Positions 30,125 to 40,496 of a stretch of DNA of 64,000 nucleotides are shown one piece after another. Below the pieces are notes generated by a model, which was not told the DNA's origin, did no database searches, and saw only the letters and a list, made by a program, of their open reading frames with translations. A program made the position numbers and the translations under genes. How positions within the stretch are numbered: the stretch's first letter is position 1; each line of letters opens with the position of its first letter. Origin of the DNA: Diplonema japonicum (taxonomy: Eukaryota > Euglenozoa > Diplonemea > Diplonemida > Diplonemidae); the NCBI GenBank assembly GCA_964019335.1, contig OZ025651.1:186001-250000 (forward strand). Direction: 5' to 3'.

Positions 30125-30237
30125 AAGAAGAAAAAAACATATATGAGGTAAGGACACTTTGTGAGACGCTCTTGTTGTTCACTTCCACTACCTGTCCCCC
30201 TTCAACATGAATGACCTGAGGAAGGAGAATAATAAAT
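30125..30237 (-). repeat. LINE 3'-tail-like repeat, copy 3
   Basis: Exact duplicate of the tail at 27010-27122, carried by the segmental duplication. Confidence 0.6.
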
Positions 30238-30723
30238 ATTCTTCTTGGGTGGGAAACAAAAAAGACATGTCGTAAAAAGGGAGGAAAAACAATAAAAGAA
30301 AGCAGAAGAGAAGAAAAAAAAGAGAAAAGAAAACAGCTGGTAGCTGCAAAACAAGGAAATAGAGGGAAGAACCCAAAAAGGTACTGCAGTAACACTCCAA
30401 AGAAAAGGGGGAATGCGGAAGAAGGGGGAATCTTCGCTAGTATGGCACAATTGCCATCCCACACAGCCGTACCTAGGGAACCCACCACCACACCCACTAG
30501 AGAAGTAGGGGAAAAGATGTATAATAAAAATAAAAGGGGAAATGGGAGGTGGGGGAAATAAAATACCTTTTTACTACTTTCTTTTTTTTAAAAGGAGCAA
30601 TGGGCCGCTCTCACTAAAAAAAAAAGAAGAATAAAAAAGGCTTCGAATCATGATCTATTGTTTCAGGGTGGAACACCCATATTCTGTTCTTCTTTCCCTT
30701 TCATGGCTGTGTTATTGAATCTT

Positions 30724-31728
30724 CTAAAACAACAGCACGATAACAAAAAGTGATAAAAGCGAACAAATAGAGACAGGGTGTGTCGAGGGGGCAGAGTTCA
30801 CCTTCTCTCTGAACGCGCTCCACGAGAGGTAGCCGTCAACACTCTTATTGGCGTACAGTTCAACGTACTGACAGTGCATGTCAATTGTGAGGGGTGCCAC
30901 AAAGTCGGAGAGCGTAGACAGGGTCCTACCGTTCTCAGACGCCTGCGCACATGTCCCGTAGTGCTGCACGAGCCCGAGGGTCGCCATCCCATTATCTTCA
31001 GCAGTGCACTTTGCATCGCTGAAACCAAACCCGACTAATGCGGCATCCCATTTGCCATTCACGTTGTTGCAAGCTGTGAGGGACTCAACGTACTTCGGGG
31101 CAGGGGGGGAAGGAAGGGCTGCGCACGTCAAGGGGTTGATTGCTGGGCAGCACCCTGTGCACTCCGGTTGTGCCCCACACCCTTTGACACTCAATGAAGT
31201 GACCGTGCTGACGATCGGTGAGCTACCTGAGCACTTGTTCCCCGCCCAGACACGGGTACGGACACCGCCTTTCTGCATCGTTGCGATAAAGTTTGTTACC
31301 ACGCAGAGTTCGCTGCTGGTCAACGACGGCTCGAACTTCACGGACCCGAGGGGTGTTGATGAGCACACGCCTGCAGTCAGTGTCGTGGATTGTGCTGTGC
31401 CTTCACATGTCTTTGAGTTTTTCCAGTACGCAAGCAACAGAGACTCCTCTCCTTTGTTGGGACACGCTGCGTCATCAATCCTCAGCATCACCGAGTACGT
31501 TACACTGTCGTCGGTCATGCACGTGTCAATTGTGAACCCGCTCAGTGCACCTGGCGTCGCGAATGGTTTTATCGCCACCTTGTCCTTTGACGCGTAGCTC
31601 CATAGCTTCGAAGCAGGGAGAACAGCACCCGTGCACCCTGCATTTGTGTAGAACAGCGGACTCGTCAAAGGGTCTTCCGCAGCAGTGGTCAGGGACACAC
31701 CCATGGCAAGGAGCAGGAACGACTTCAT
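30724..31728 (-). CDS. Secreted Cys-rich protein, probably GPI-anchored, copy D
   Basis: An intact 334-aa copy that looks the same at the protein level as copy B. Signal peptide, Cys pattern and hydrophobic GPI-type C-terminus are all kept. It differs from B by one visible base near 31287, in an Ile codon, where Met/Ile wobble on the opposite strand is irrelevant. It lies in the second duplication unit with the same flanks, so both copies probably have the same expression. Confidence 0.85.
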   Translation of the reverse strand: MKSFLLLAMGVSLTTAAEDPLTSPLFYTNAGCTGAVLPASKLWSYASKDKVAIKPFATPGALSGFTIDTCMTDDSVTYSVMLRIDDAACPNKGEESLLLAYWKNSKTCEGTAQSTTLTAGVCSSTPLGSVKFEPSLTSSELCVVTNFIATMQKGGVRTRVWAGNKCSGSSPIVSTVTSLSVKGCGAQPECTGCCPAINPLTCAALPSPPAPKYVESLTACNNVNGKWDAALVGFGFSDAKCTAEDNGMATLGLVQHYGTCAQASENGRTLSTLSDFVAPLTIDMHCQYVELYANKSVDGYLSWSAFREKVNSAPSTHPVSICSLLSLFVIVLLF

Positions 31729-31865
31729 TTTCTTTTTTATTTTTATTTTTGGAGGATCAAAGAAATCTGTTTTCAAATAGGGGATGATCGGAGGGGGGTG
31801 GTGGTGGTGTTTGCTTCTTTTTCTCTTCCATCGTTGGTTTCAATCGAAAAAGAAAAAAGAAATCT

Positions 31866-31929
31866 TGCTAGCCTTACTGACCTGTCGCATGGCACAGAGG
31901 GTCGATGCCACGGAAGGGAGAAAAAACTG
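31866..31929 (-). repeat. Hairpin repeat, copy 3
   Basis: Duplicate of copy 1, upstream of gene copy D. Confidence 0.75.
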
Positions 31930-31981
31930 CTGTTGTCTTACTTTCGCCATCCTTGGAATGATACAGAAATTTGAATCAAAT

Positions 31982-32048
31982 CTTGCTAGCCTTACTGACC
32001 TGTCACATGGCACAAAGGGTCGATGCCACGGAAGGGAGAAAAAACTGC
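31982..32048 (-). repeat. Hairpin repeat, copy 4
   Basis: Duplicate of copy 2. The duplication ends inside it. Confidence 0.75.
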
Positions 32049-32125
32049 TGTTGCCCACGCTAACCAACCAATGCCGTGTCCCCGTACGTCTTCCTCAATC
32101 TCCGGGATGATAATTAAAATTATTG

Positions 32126-32192
32126 CAGCCTTACTGACCTGTCAAATGGCACAGAGGGTCGATGCCAACGGGAAGGGAGAAAGAACTGCGTC
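32126..32192 (-). repeat. Hairpin repeat, copy 5
   Basis: A more diverged unit outside the duplication, with GTCAAATGGC replacing GTCGCATGGC and one inserted base in GATGCCAACGG (plus strand). Confidence 0.7.
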
Positions 32193-32967
32193 GGTCTTCG
32201 CCTTCATGTGTTTCTCGTCTTGCCAAACAACGACAAAACTCAAAATAAAATTCACAATGATGGGAAACGAAGTAGTTAGGACGCAGCGGCCCACACTTCA
32301 TAAAAGAGTTTCCTGCTTTCTTGGAGTGTCCGCCTCGTGACGTATCTACATAAGTAAATAAAAAATTATACACTAAGGGGCGTAGGGGGAGAGAGCTGAG
32401 GAACAAAAGAGTCTCCTGCTTTCAGGGCTGCGGATCCGCACGCTGAAAGAAGACTGAAGGATAGGCCCTTTGTCAAGAAAAAGGGGGTGCTTGAAAACAA
32501 GATATAAGAGGAACAGAGAGGAAGATTCAAAAACCGATCACACAGCCACTCCTGTACCCGCCACGCAGAAATAAACTGTTGGTCTACTTCAGTACATAAG
32601 AGTTTCCTTTACTATGTAGTGGGAACTGGTTTTGTTCTATTTTTTTAAAATTATTGTACTTCTTCTTTTTTTTTGTTATCATGAGGCTAATCAGTAACCC
32701 CCCTTTTTCTTTTAAAAAGAAAAAAGGAAAAACTGTGCACTTCTTTGTGCCCAGGTTTTCAAACAGAGGGGAAAAAAAAGTCAAACAACTTACCAGAAAG
32801 CTCTTTCAGACCATTTTAAAAGTAAGCAAGGAGGGATCTTCATCGCCCTTGCGCAAAGAAAAAAGAAAATGGGGCGGGAGCAAGGAGTATATTACCAAGG
32901 GTAAATAATTTATTCTTTTCATTTTTTTTCTTTTTTTTTTTTTTTTCCAGCTTTTTATTTTGCATGG
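32193..32967. other. Intergenic region upstream of the array
   Basis: 32193-32350 resemble 28934-29100. The rest, to the LVIVD gene stop, is AT-rich with short runs. I see no gene, RNA or terminator signal. Confidence 0.55.
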
Positions 32968-35442
32968 TTAGTAAGGCCCTTTCTTTTCATCAGGCTGTTC
33001 CACGTCAGGGGTAGGGGCTTCCGCTTCCTTCCCTTTTGTAGCAGGAGACCTACACAAAAAGTAAGCAAAGAGACCGATGACCACGACCACGAAAACGATC
33101 ACAATAGGAATCACATAGTAAAGGTAGTCCTTGCTGTCGTCATCACTGTCGTTGTGGCATTCAAGCATGTGGTCCGCTTCAGAGAAGCGGAGAACGTGGC
33201 TGCTCTCGCACTTAACTGCAACGCATATTCCGTTCAGCTTAGTTGCAACCAGCGTGCCTTGCAGGCTGCAATCAGGGCTGGTAGAGATATCTTCGTTTGT
33301 TCCCTCAAACCTCGTGCCCAGGACGGCTGATAGGTCACCAGCGTCGGCAAGCATCTTCTCAATTTGTGTTTTGAAGTTGTCTATCTTACCTTGAACCGGC
33401 CCCACCACCTCAAGTACTTGACCGTTGCATGCCATCGATGGCCACACCTTCGCTGGTACTACCTCAGTCCACTTCTTCCCAAACTTCTCGACAAGCGTCA
33501 TATTTACGATAAATGTGGCGCACTCCGCGTCAGGGAACACACCCTTCACGATGAACACCTTCTCTGGTACCGTCGGTACAGGGGTGTCCACCACACCCGG
33601 TGCTGGCGTGGGAGAGATTGTTGTAGGGGACGATGTCAAGTTCGTATTCTTCTGAAGCAGGTACAACCCCAAGTCAGCCATGAGAATGATGTCTCCAGAG
33701 ATCGCCAAGCCACGCGCGTTTCCTGGTGTTTTGAACCCCCCGACAAGCTTCGGTGCGGTTGGCTCGCCGACGTCAACGATTTCCAATCCTGTGCTGGAGG
33801 TGGCGATGTAGGCGATGTTGTCGTTCACCTCCAAGTCCCACATGGAAAACCTGTTGAGACCACCTACCTTCGCAGGCTCCGAGTATGTCTTCACATCCAC
33901 GACCGAGAGGCCGTCGTTCCCAACAAGGTAGGCATAGTCCCCTACCACCTGCACCCTTTGAGATCTGCCAGGGTCGGTTGCGGTCCCAAGCATCTTCGGT
34001 GCAGACGGGGTGCTCACGTCAACGATTTGCAAGCCGTTTCGGCTATCGGCGAAGAAGGCGGCGTTCCCCACAACATGCACACCCTTCAGGTCATTAACAT
34101 CAGCAACCCTGAACGAAGCAACGATGCGCATCTCTGCAGGATTGCTCACGTCCACTACAGTCATGCCGAACCCACCACTCGCAAGGTAGGCGTACTGCCC
34201 CGCAACGTCGATTCCGTGTGCTTTTGCTCCAAGAACTTTCAGGAGCTTTACATCGGTCGGCGTGCTGATATCTAAAGCGTGCACATTCCTGTCAGCTCCC
34301 ACATAGAGGACAGTCCCCACCACCTGCGCACAATACACCCCACCAGTGGTAGAGGTGATGGTGTAGTTTGCCACCTGTGCGGGCTTCCCGGGGTTGCTGA
34401 TATCAAAAACAAGTACCCCCACTTCTCGGTCGAGCAAGTAGGCGTAGTTTCCTGATGTCACCACTTCCATGGCCCGGTTGGGTGGGTCGTAGATGCTGGT
34501 GACCACGGGGGTGTTCGCGTTGCTCACGTCGACCACCTGCAGTCTGCTGTAGTGCGTAAGGTACACGGTGCTGCCAACCACCTGCAGCGACATAACGGAG
34601 GCGATCAAACTGCCGGACAGTGTAGGTGCACTGGGTGTTGCCACGTCGATGACGAGCAGCCGGCCATCGGTGTTTCCTGTTGCGAGATAAACCGTACTGC
34701 CCGAGACCTGCACGTCGGTAGGTATGCCAGACACGACCAACCGCCCTGCAACGGAAGACGTTGCTACGTTGCTGACATCGTAGACCTTGATCTCCTTGTA
34801 CCCGCCGACGTATGCGTAGTTCCCGCGCACTGCGACACAGTACGCAAAAGCGTCAGTAGTTCCGCTGCGGCCCGTCGAGGTGTACTTGAGAAGCGGGGTA
34901 GCAGGGTTGCTGAAGTCGACGATAAGCAAAACGGTACTTTGAGCAATATAAGCGGTGGTCCCAACCACGTCGAGCTTCTTCGGGACCCCTGGGGTGTCGT
35001 ATGTGCCGATGATGGCGGGGGCTGAAGTGTCTGCAATGTCAACCACGACGATGGGGAGGCTTTGCCAGGTGCTTATGACGTACGCAACGTTGTCGGATAT
35101 GCGGACAGCGGTGCCGGTGACTTGCGACTCGTTTCCTATAAGCACCGGGTTTTCAGGGTTGCTCACATCAAGCACGAGGAGCCCTTGCAGCTGATCAAGA
35201 AGAACCAACGTGCTCCCCACGACATCCACTGCATATGCATTAGCTGATAGGTATCGCCCAAGTTCTTTTGGCTCACCGCTTCCTACATCCAACACCATCA
35301 GCCCTGTCGCACCTGTTGCCATGTACACAACATTCCCCACTGTCTTCGAATCGCGCACTGTCTGAACGGTCTCAGACCTCCCAAGGAAGCTGGGATTCGT
35401 GAGTGCACTTGCTGCCGTGTAAAGGCACAGCAAGGTTGTCAT
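32968..35442 (-). CDS. LVIVD-repeat type I membrane protein, 824 aa
   Basis: Single exon. MTTLLCLYTAASA is a signal peptide. Residues of about 20-590 hold at least twelve repeats of roughly 45 residues with the core L-x-VVDVSNPxxP followed by V-x-V-x-G-x-YAYV, the LVIVD pattern that forms a beta-propeller. Examples are LLVLDVSNPENPVLIG, MTVVDVSNPAEM and LQIVDVSTPSAP. A Ser/Thr-Pro linker, a second extracellular domain with paired cysteines (about 620-760), a transmembrane helix (YVIPIVIVFVVVVIGLFAYF) and a short acidic tail follow. LVIVD proteins are extracellular in bacteria and several protists and probably bind ligands or other surface proteins. No enzyme motif is visible. A hairpin repeat lies 83-141 bp upstream of the ATG. 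Confidence 0.9.
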   Translation of the reverse strand: MTTLLCLYTAASALTNPSFLGRSETVQTVRDSKTVGNVVYMATGATGLMVLDVGSGEPKELGRYLSANAYAVDVVGSTLVLLDQLQGLLVLDVSNPENPVLIGNESQVTGTAVRISDNVAYVISTWQSLPIVVVDIADTSAPAIIGTYDTPGVPKKLDVVGTTAYIAQSTVLLIVDFSNPATPLLKYTSTGRSGTTDAFAYCVAVRGNYAYVGGYKEIKVYDVSNVATSSVAGRLVVSGIPTDVQVSGSTVYLATGNTDGRLLVIDVATPSAPTLSGSLIASVMSLQVVGSTVYLTHYSRLQVVDVSNANTPVVTSIYDPPNRAMEVVTSGNYAYLLDREVGVLVFDISNPGKPAQVANYTITSTTGGVYCAQVVGTVLYVGADRNVHALDISTPTDVKLLKVLGAKAHGIDVAGQYAYLASGGFGMTVVDVSNPAEMRIVASFRVADVNDLKGVHVVGNAAFFADSRNGLQIVDVSTPSAPKMLGTATDPGRSQRVQVVGDYAYLVGNDGLSVVDVKTYSEPAKVGGLNRFSMWDLEVNDNIAYIATSSTGLEIVDVGEPTAPKLVGGFKTPGNARGLAISGDIILMADLGLYLLQKNTNLTSSPTTISPTPAPGVVDTPVPTVPEKVFIVKGVFPDAECATFIVNMTLVEKFGKKWTEVVPAKVWPSMACNGQVLEVVGPVQGKIDNFKTQIEKMLADAGDLSAVLGTRFEGTNEDISTSPDCSLQGTLVATKLNGICVAVKCESSHVLRFSEADHMLECHNDSDDDSKDYLYYVIPIVIVFVVVVIGLFAYFLCRSPATKGKEAEAPTPDVEQPDEKKGPY

Positions 35443-35524
35443 GATTTCTTCTTTAAAAAAGGAACAAAAAAGAAGGGGGGGAAACCTGAGGGGGGAAATG
35501 GGAAGAATTTCCTGATCAGTGCTG

Positions 35525-35583
35525 ACTTACTGACCTGTCGCATGGCACGGAGGGTCGATGCCACGGAAGGGAGAAAAAAATGC
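35525..35583 (-). repeat. Hairpin repeat, copy 6
   Basis: It shares TTACTGACCTGTCGCATGG and GGGTCGATGCCACGGAAG with the array copies, but lies upstream of the LVIVD gene. That puts it outside the duplicated gene family, so it is a dispersed element. Confidence 0.75.
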
Positions 35584-36099
35584 GATTCCCTTACAACACC
35601 TATATAAGAAGATCGGAGAGATGCTGGAGAGAGGCTGGAGCGAGGAGTACATGCGCGTCATCGGCATGGTGCTGGCGCTGATGGAGGGAAGGCAACCGGA
35701 GGGACAGAAGCAAGTAACGCTGGGACAGAGCCACAAAAAAAAAAGAGAAAAAAAAGCTCACAATAGCCATGGCCTAAAAGGAATGAATAGAACAAAAAAA
35801 AAAAAAAAACAAGACGAAGAAAACAAAGAAAGGGGTTGAGGTGTACAGAACTCAAAACGATTTCTTTTTTTCCCCCCCTCTTCTTTTCCTTGTTTCTCCT
35901 ACCCCCAATCTCGCCCCATCCTCTTTTTCATGAAAAGGAAAAAGCCCCATTGCTCTATATGTGTCCACCAACGAGGCGCTCCATCGGAGGGACATGTTAG
36001 TGTGGCTGTTGCACTGTAAGTGGCCAACGGAACCTCCTGGGGCTGAAAGAAGTGAAAAAGGTAACGTAACTCGTAACTGTTGAGAGAAACAAACAACAT
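35584..36099. other. Intergenic region with a plus-strand coding-like island
   Basis: 35586-35735 are GC-rich and open on the plus strand (LQHLYKKIGEMLERGWSEEY, then MVLALMEGRQPEG), beside long A runs. It has no clear start or splice context and may be debris of a mobile element. The remainder shows nothing. Confidence 0.35.
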
Positions 36100-39000
36100 C
36101 TATTCTTCGTCCTGTGAGGTGACATTTACGGGGGGAAGAAGGGGGAAGGGGGGAGGGAGGGAGGGAGGGGATTACTTACCTTGCCTCCCATCCTCTTTAC
36201 CGCCTTGCTGAAGCCGTGAAACTTCTTGGCGATTCCACCCTTCACATTTTTTACGTTCTTGACGATGTCGCCACCTGAGGTGCTGACTGCATTTCTCACT
36301 TGCAGCAAGGCGGTCCTGGTGGCGTGTGTCAAGTAAGAGGGCAGAGGGCATACTTAGCCTTATGTTTCGTGGTGCCGTTCTTGAGGAAGAACAATTTAAG
36401 CTCGGTTTGACGTCTGAGGCATTCTCCGCTTGACGCGAGAAACCTGAGTTATTATTATAAAAGAAACAAAAATAAAGGAAACCTGTGATTAGGATCTGCA
36501 AGTGCAGCCTCTTTCGCCGCTTGTTCTGAACTGTACTGCGCAAGGATAACAGGCCGCTGCGGTGCATTGGTAAGCGGTGCCCCTGAGTGGTGGGTGTTCA
36601 CGAGCAGCTTCTCAAGCGTGCCGTAGTTGGCGAACTCCTTCCTCACAACAGGCGGGTCGGACACGTCGTAGGGCTGCATCACGATCACCGTTCTGGAGGC
36701 CACCTCGGGCTTCGCCCAGTGGTGCTTGGCGTGGCACATCTCATCCCTCCCGAGGAAGATGCCGATGCTTCGCGTGCGCTTTTTGTCAGTGAACTGGTTC
36801 TGGTACCGACGCGACAGTGCTATCGATATGTTGTTCTTCTGCTGCTTCTGCATCATCTCGCCAGCATACGTCCGCAGCATCCCGCTGTGCATCGCAGACG
36901 AGTTGCAGTACACCGTCGCACAGACATCTCCGTTGTCCAGCAACAGTGACGCCAACGTCGACAGGATAGACTTGGGCACCTCTAGCACCGCTGTGTCGTG
37001 GTCGAGCCCTAAGAGCGGCCACTCTTCCCCTGACATCGCCAGATTGTCGGGAACAGCCCCGCCTGCAAGAGGCGCAGCAGTCGCAAGCACTCTGAACTGC
37101 TCGCTCAGAACGTGCAGGCACAGGTTGAAGCAGACGATGTTGGTTCTATCCAATGAGTCGGCACAGTTCACACGGAACACTCCACGCTGGGTTTGGTCAT
37201 GCCGCATTTTGACAGCCTCACCCTCTCTATAGAGCAGACCACTGCTCACTCCAAAGTCCTTTAGGTATGGCCCTGTAAGCTGCCACAGACCCTCAATTGT
37301 TTTTTTATCTCCCTGCTTTTTGACAAGGCCGTGCCAGTTGTAGTATTTCAGTGTAGTGGAGTGGTGCTTGGGGTCATCCCCAGGCATATTAGGAGGCTGC
37401 GGGCCGTGGGCTGCGTCTCGCTCCCTCTCTAGCAACCTGTCCAAGGAATGCAAAGACATTTCAAACCAGCGTCCGAGCAAGGGCTCACCCTTGAAGACGG
37501 TGGTGCCAACACGCCATTTGTGCAGCCTAGCGTTGGACTCTTCCATGGGCCTGCTGCTGGGGCTCTTTGGACACTCTGCAGTGGTGAAGTCTTCCTCGGA
37601 GCCGCTGTCGCTGCATACATCACTGCTTGTCTCATCACTGTCGTCTTCACGCGCCAGCATCGCAACTTCCGCCTCGCCTGTGTAGCCTTGCTCGATCCCT
37701 AGCTCCCTGTCCTCTTCAGCAATGTCGGCTTTGTACTTGTTAGGGTTGCTGCTGTCCTCTGGCGTGACCGTGTAGCCTACAGGGAACCACCCCGTACCCA
37801 CTTGTATGTCACAGCGTTCCATCACCCATCCGCTGCCATCAGCCAGGCACAGCCACCCGCCGTAAGCCTCCTTCACAAGGATAAGATCGCCCGCATGGTA
37901 GTTCTTGACTTTAGGCGCGTGCCTCGATGGCCGTTTCCTGCATGCCCACTGCCCGTCCCTCAACGTGTCATAAGGTGCTAAGACGTACATTTGCGGCCTG
38001 CTTGGAGTGGGCCACGAGGTCTGGCTTGAGAACAAGTGCGACGCCCAGAACTCATTCTCGGTCTCAGCAATGACGGCACGCTCCAACGCTTCCTGCATTT
38101 GGACGGCACCACACGGCGCTGAGGAGAGGGACATAATGTCTTCGGTAGTGAACTTGTTCTGACAGGACTTAGATTCTGTTTTGAAGTAGGTACCGTCAAT
38201 AAGGGGCACATCAAGCGGACCGAAACTGGGCATCCTCGGAGACGGCGGTGACTCCCCTTCGGGAGATCTGCAGGACTTGGGCTCCGGCTCTTGCGTGGAC
38301 CCAGTACCGTTGACGATGGTGTTCCTCAGCAAGTTGAGGATCACGAATTTGGACGTGTTGTACCTGCTCCAGACTCGTTTCCAATAATCAGCGACGCCGC
38401 GGAAGGGATGCTTGTCGATGGACAGGGAGGCGGATACATCGGTGCTTTTTTGCAGTTTCTGCGACCACAGCAACGGGACGGTCCCCCTGCTCAAGACGTA
38501 AGATGTAAACGAGAAAGGGTAGTCGGACAGAGGCTGCGATTTGTCGGACCCTTTGGGTTTGGTGTACTTCAAGCCAAAGGGACGGGCTCCCATGCCGTCC
38601 TCGTCCTTCAGGTGGTGGTACACGATTTGCTCGCATTCGTATTCGTTCCCAACACCAGGAAGCATGGAGTGCAACCCACGTGCTTGGTATCTGCTGCCAG
38701 GGTTTAAGTTACGCATTCTTGTTACCAGCGTGACGGTGATCTCTGAACCGTTTGAGGTAGTCGACAGCACAGAGCTTTGGCACATCCCACGAAGCAAGAC
38801 GATAATGCTGTCCATAAGGCCTATTCTTTTGAAGGGCTCTGCGAGGAACTCGTTCCACACGTATTCCCTCTCAGATGCTTCCCACATAGAGGTGATTTTG
38901 GGGATATCTCTGGACACACCTGTCTCATGGTCGCAGGGCAGTCCGGTGAAGTGCCTCGTCAGGTCGTGGGTGGTGCACCAAAAATGTGTCCCGTCAAGAA

Positions 39001-39436
39001 TCACCTCGGATAGAATGTGTGCTGTAACCGTGTTGCGGTAGTTTTGCGATTCTGTGACGGACTCCTTTTGGGCTGCTGCCGTGTACGTCTCCGGCTGATC
39101 TGATAGATAGTTGATGCCCTTTTCAAAAGGGGTGGAAATGTCCACGATAGGTATACTGATCCATTGGCTTGTTTCCACAGTGAACACATCATGAACTGGC
39201 CATCCGGGAAGCGCTCCGTTGGCGATGCCTTTTGTCACGATGAGCAGCATCCCTTCGTTCCCCACCACCATGTAGCCTACTATCGCCTGGAATGGTATCT
39301 CCGTTTTTATATCCTTCCGGTTCCTCGGCTCCCCCGCGTTGAGCTCCCCTGTATATTTATCTATGTACACATGCTTCCCGCGGGAAAAGCATATGCACCA
39401 AGCATCGTCGGCCCCCTGTACAATGCTTCCATTCAT
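36100..39436 (-). CDS. SAC-domain phosphoinositide phosphatase, 1063 aa, four exons
   Basis: Exons 36483-39436, 36354-36443, 36180-36315 and 36100-36111 join across introns of 39, 38 and 68 nt. The last exon is only three codons plus TAG. The chosen ATG (39436) is the first in frame. SAC motifs appear in order: WCTTHDLTRHF, YVWNEFLAEPFKRIG, SFTSYVLSRGTVPLLWSQ, and the CX5RT loop RVNCADSLDRTN with catalytic Cys758. Between the RGTVPLLWSQ block and the catalytic loop there is a long insertion that includes an SH3-like module (YVLAPYDTLRDGQW ... GWVMERCDIQ) and an acidic Ser-rich linker. The C-terminal exons add a basic, probably membrane-binding helix (VKNVKGGIAKKFHGFSKAVKRM). It should remove phosphates from inositol lipids; substrate preference cannot be read. 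Confidence 0.9.
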
Positions 39437-39592
39437 GTTTGGTACCTGTCTTTTGCTGAGCACTTTTCCGTGTCAAAAGAAGTAAAGAAGGGAGAAAAAA
39501 GTGTCACACTTTCCTTTTTTTTTAAACCATGGGCGGGGTAAGGGATGAGGGGGGTTTTCTTTCTTTCACGTGTTGAAACCAAATAGAGGAAA

Positions 39593-40496
39593 TCAATCAA
39601 GGTCGGGGTGCGACGGCAGAGAAGGAGCGGCAACTGGGGCGGGAGATGCAGCAGGAGCAGGAGTAGGAACAGTCGGGCTCACAGCCGCAGGCACAGACCC
39701 CACCATGGGGCCAGCATTGAAGTACATCGATTCAATCTATTTTTTTTTAAATCCCCTTTCCCCTTATTCCACATACCGCAGCAAGAGATTTGCCAAGTTT
39801 TGCATCCTTCGAGAGAAGCCCACTTTTATCGACGATGTGCTTGAAAAGGTCCAATGAGCCTTTGTGCACTGCAGTGTACAGGAAGGCACATATCACCATC
39901 AAAGGTGAAGCAGGCGCCTTTGCAACATACAGTGTGGCCTCAGCAGGGTTGCTCGACAGGAGGTAAAGAAGGAAGGTGCGAACATGGAAAAGGGGTGCTT
40001 CAGAAGGGTGCGGGGCACTCCATTTGCTGGCGGCCACCAACATGGTATCACAGGTACCACGGCCGCCTTGTGAGAGGTGGTACTGTGCTTGGGAGAGCAG
40101 GTCGGGGGTGGTTTCTTTTGAAAGAAGTGTTCCGAGGGTTTTGTGGAAGACCTGTAGCACTTGAAGGTCGTGGGACGGGCTTTGGTGGGACCTGGCCCAG
40201 GCGAGAATATCTTTCAGGAACACCACCTTTGTCGCGTCCCTCATGACCCGCAAGAGAACATCAGTGAACGGCAGGCCAAGCTTCTCCACAGCACACACAC
40301 CCAGCTCTGCTGCAAGCGTGTCCTGCTCCGCCGTGCTAAGCTTTTCAACCCCATCAGTGCAAATATCTGTCACCTTCTGCGCTGTACCCCTTGCCACCTG
40401 GCCCTTGTACAGCATCAATGCGTCGTAGTACTCACCTCTGGCCATGTGTTCGTCCGCACGTTCCATAAGCCTGCCCCTTTTGGCCGGCCGGTCCAT
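39593..40496 (-). CDS. GET4: GET4 homolog, tail-anchored protein targeting, two exons
   Basis: Exons 39777-40496 and 39593-39736 join across a 40-nt intron (39737-39776, GTATGT...AATAG), giving 287 aa. The protein is all-helical with TPR-like pairs. It starts MDRPAKRGRLMERADEHMARGEYYDALMLYKG, which matches the GET4/TRC35 opening where helices bind GET5, and keeps ILAWARS, AQYHLSQGG and ATLYVAKAP-like blocks. The second exon continues with SMYFNAGP, the place of the GQLFFG segment in animals, and ends in an Ala/Pro-rich tail. GET4 bridges chaperones to GET3 to deliver tail-anchored proteins to the ER. Human GET4 is slightly longer (327 aa). The match is from memory of the family, hence not certain. 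Confidence 0.75.

Larger units (their letters stand above)
29632..32048. repeat. Segmental duplication, unit 2 (2.4 kb)
   Basis: Matches 26517-28933, offset 3115 bp, almost base for base including homopolymer lengths and the LINE tail. It contains copy C, a LINE tail, copy D and two hairpin repeats. Confidence 0.9.
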
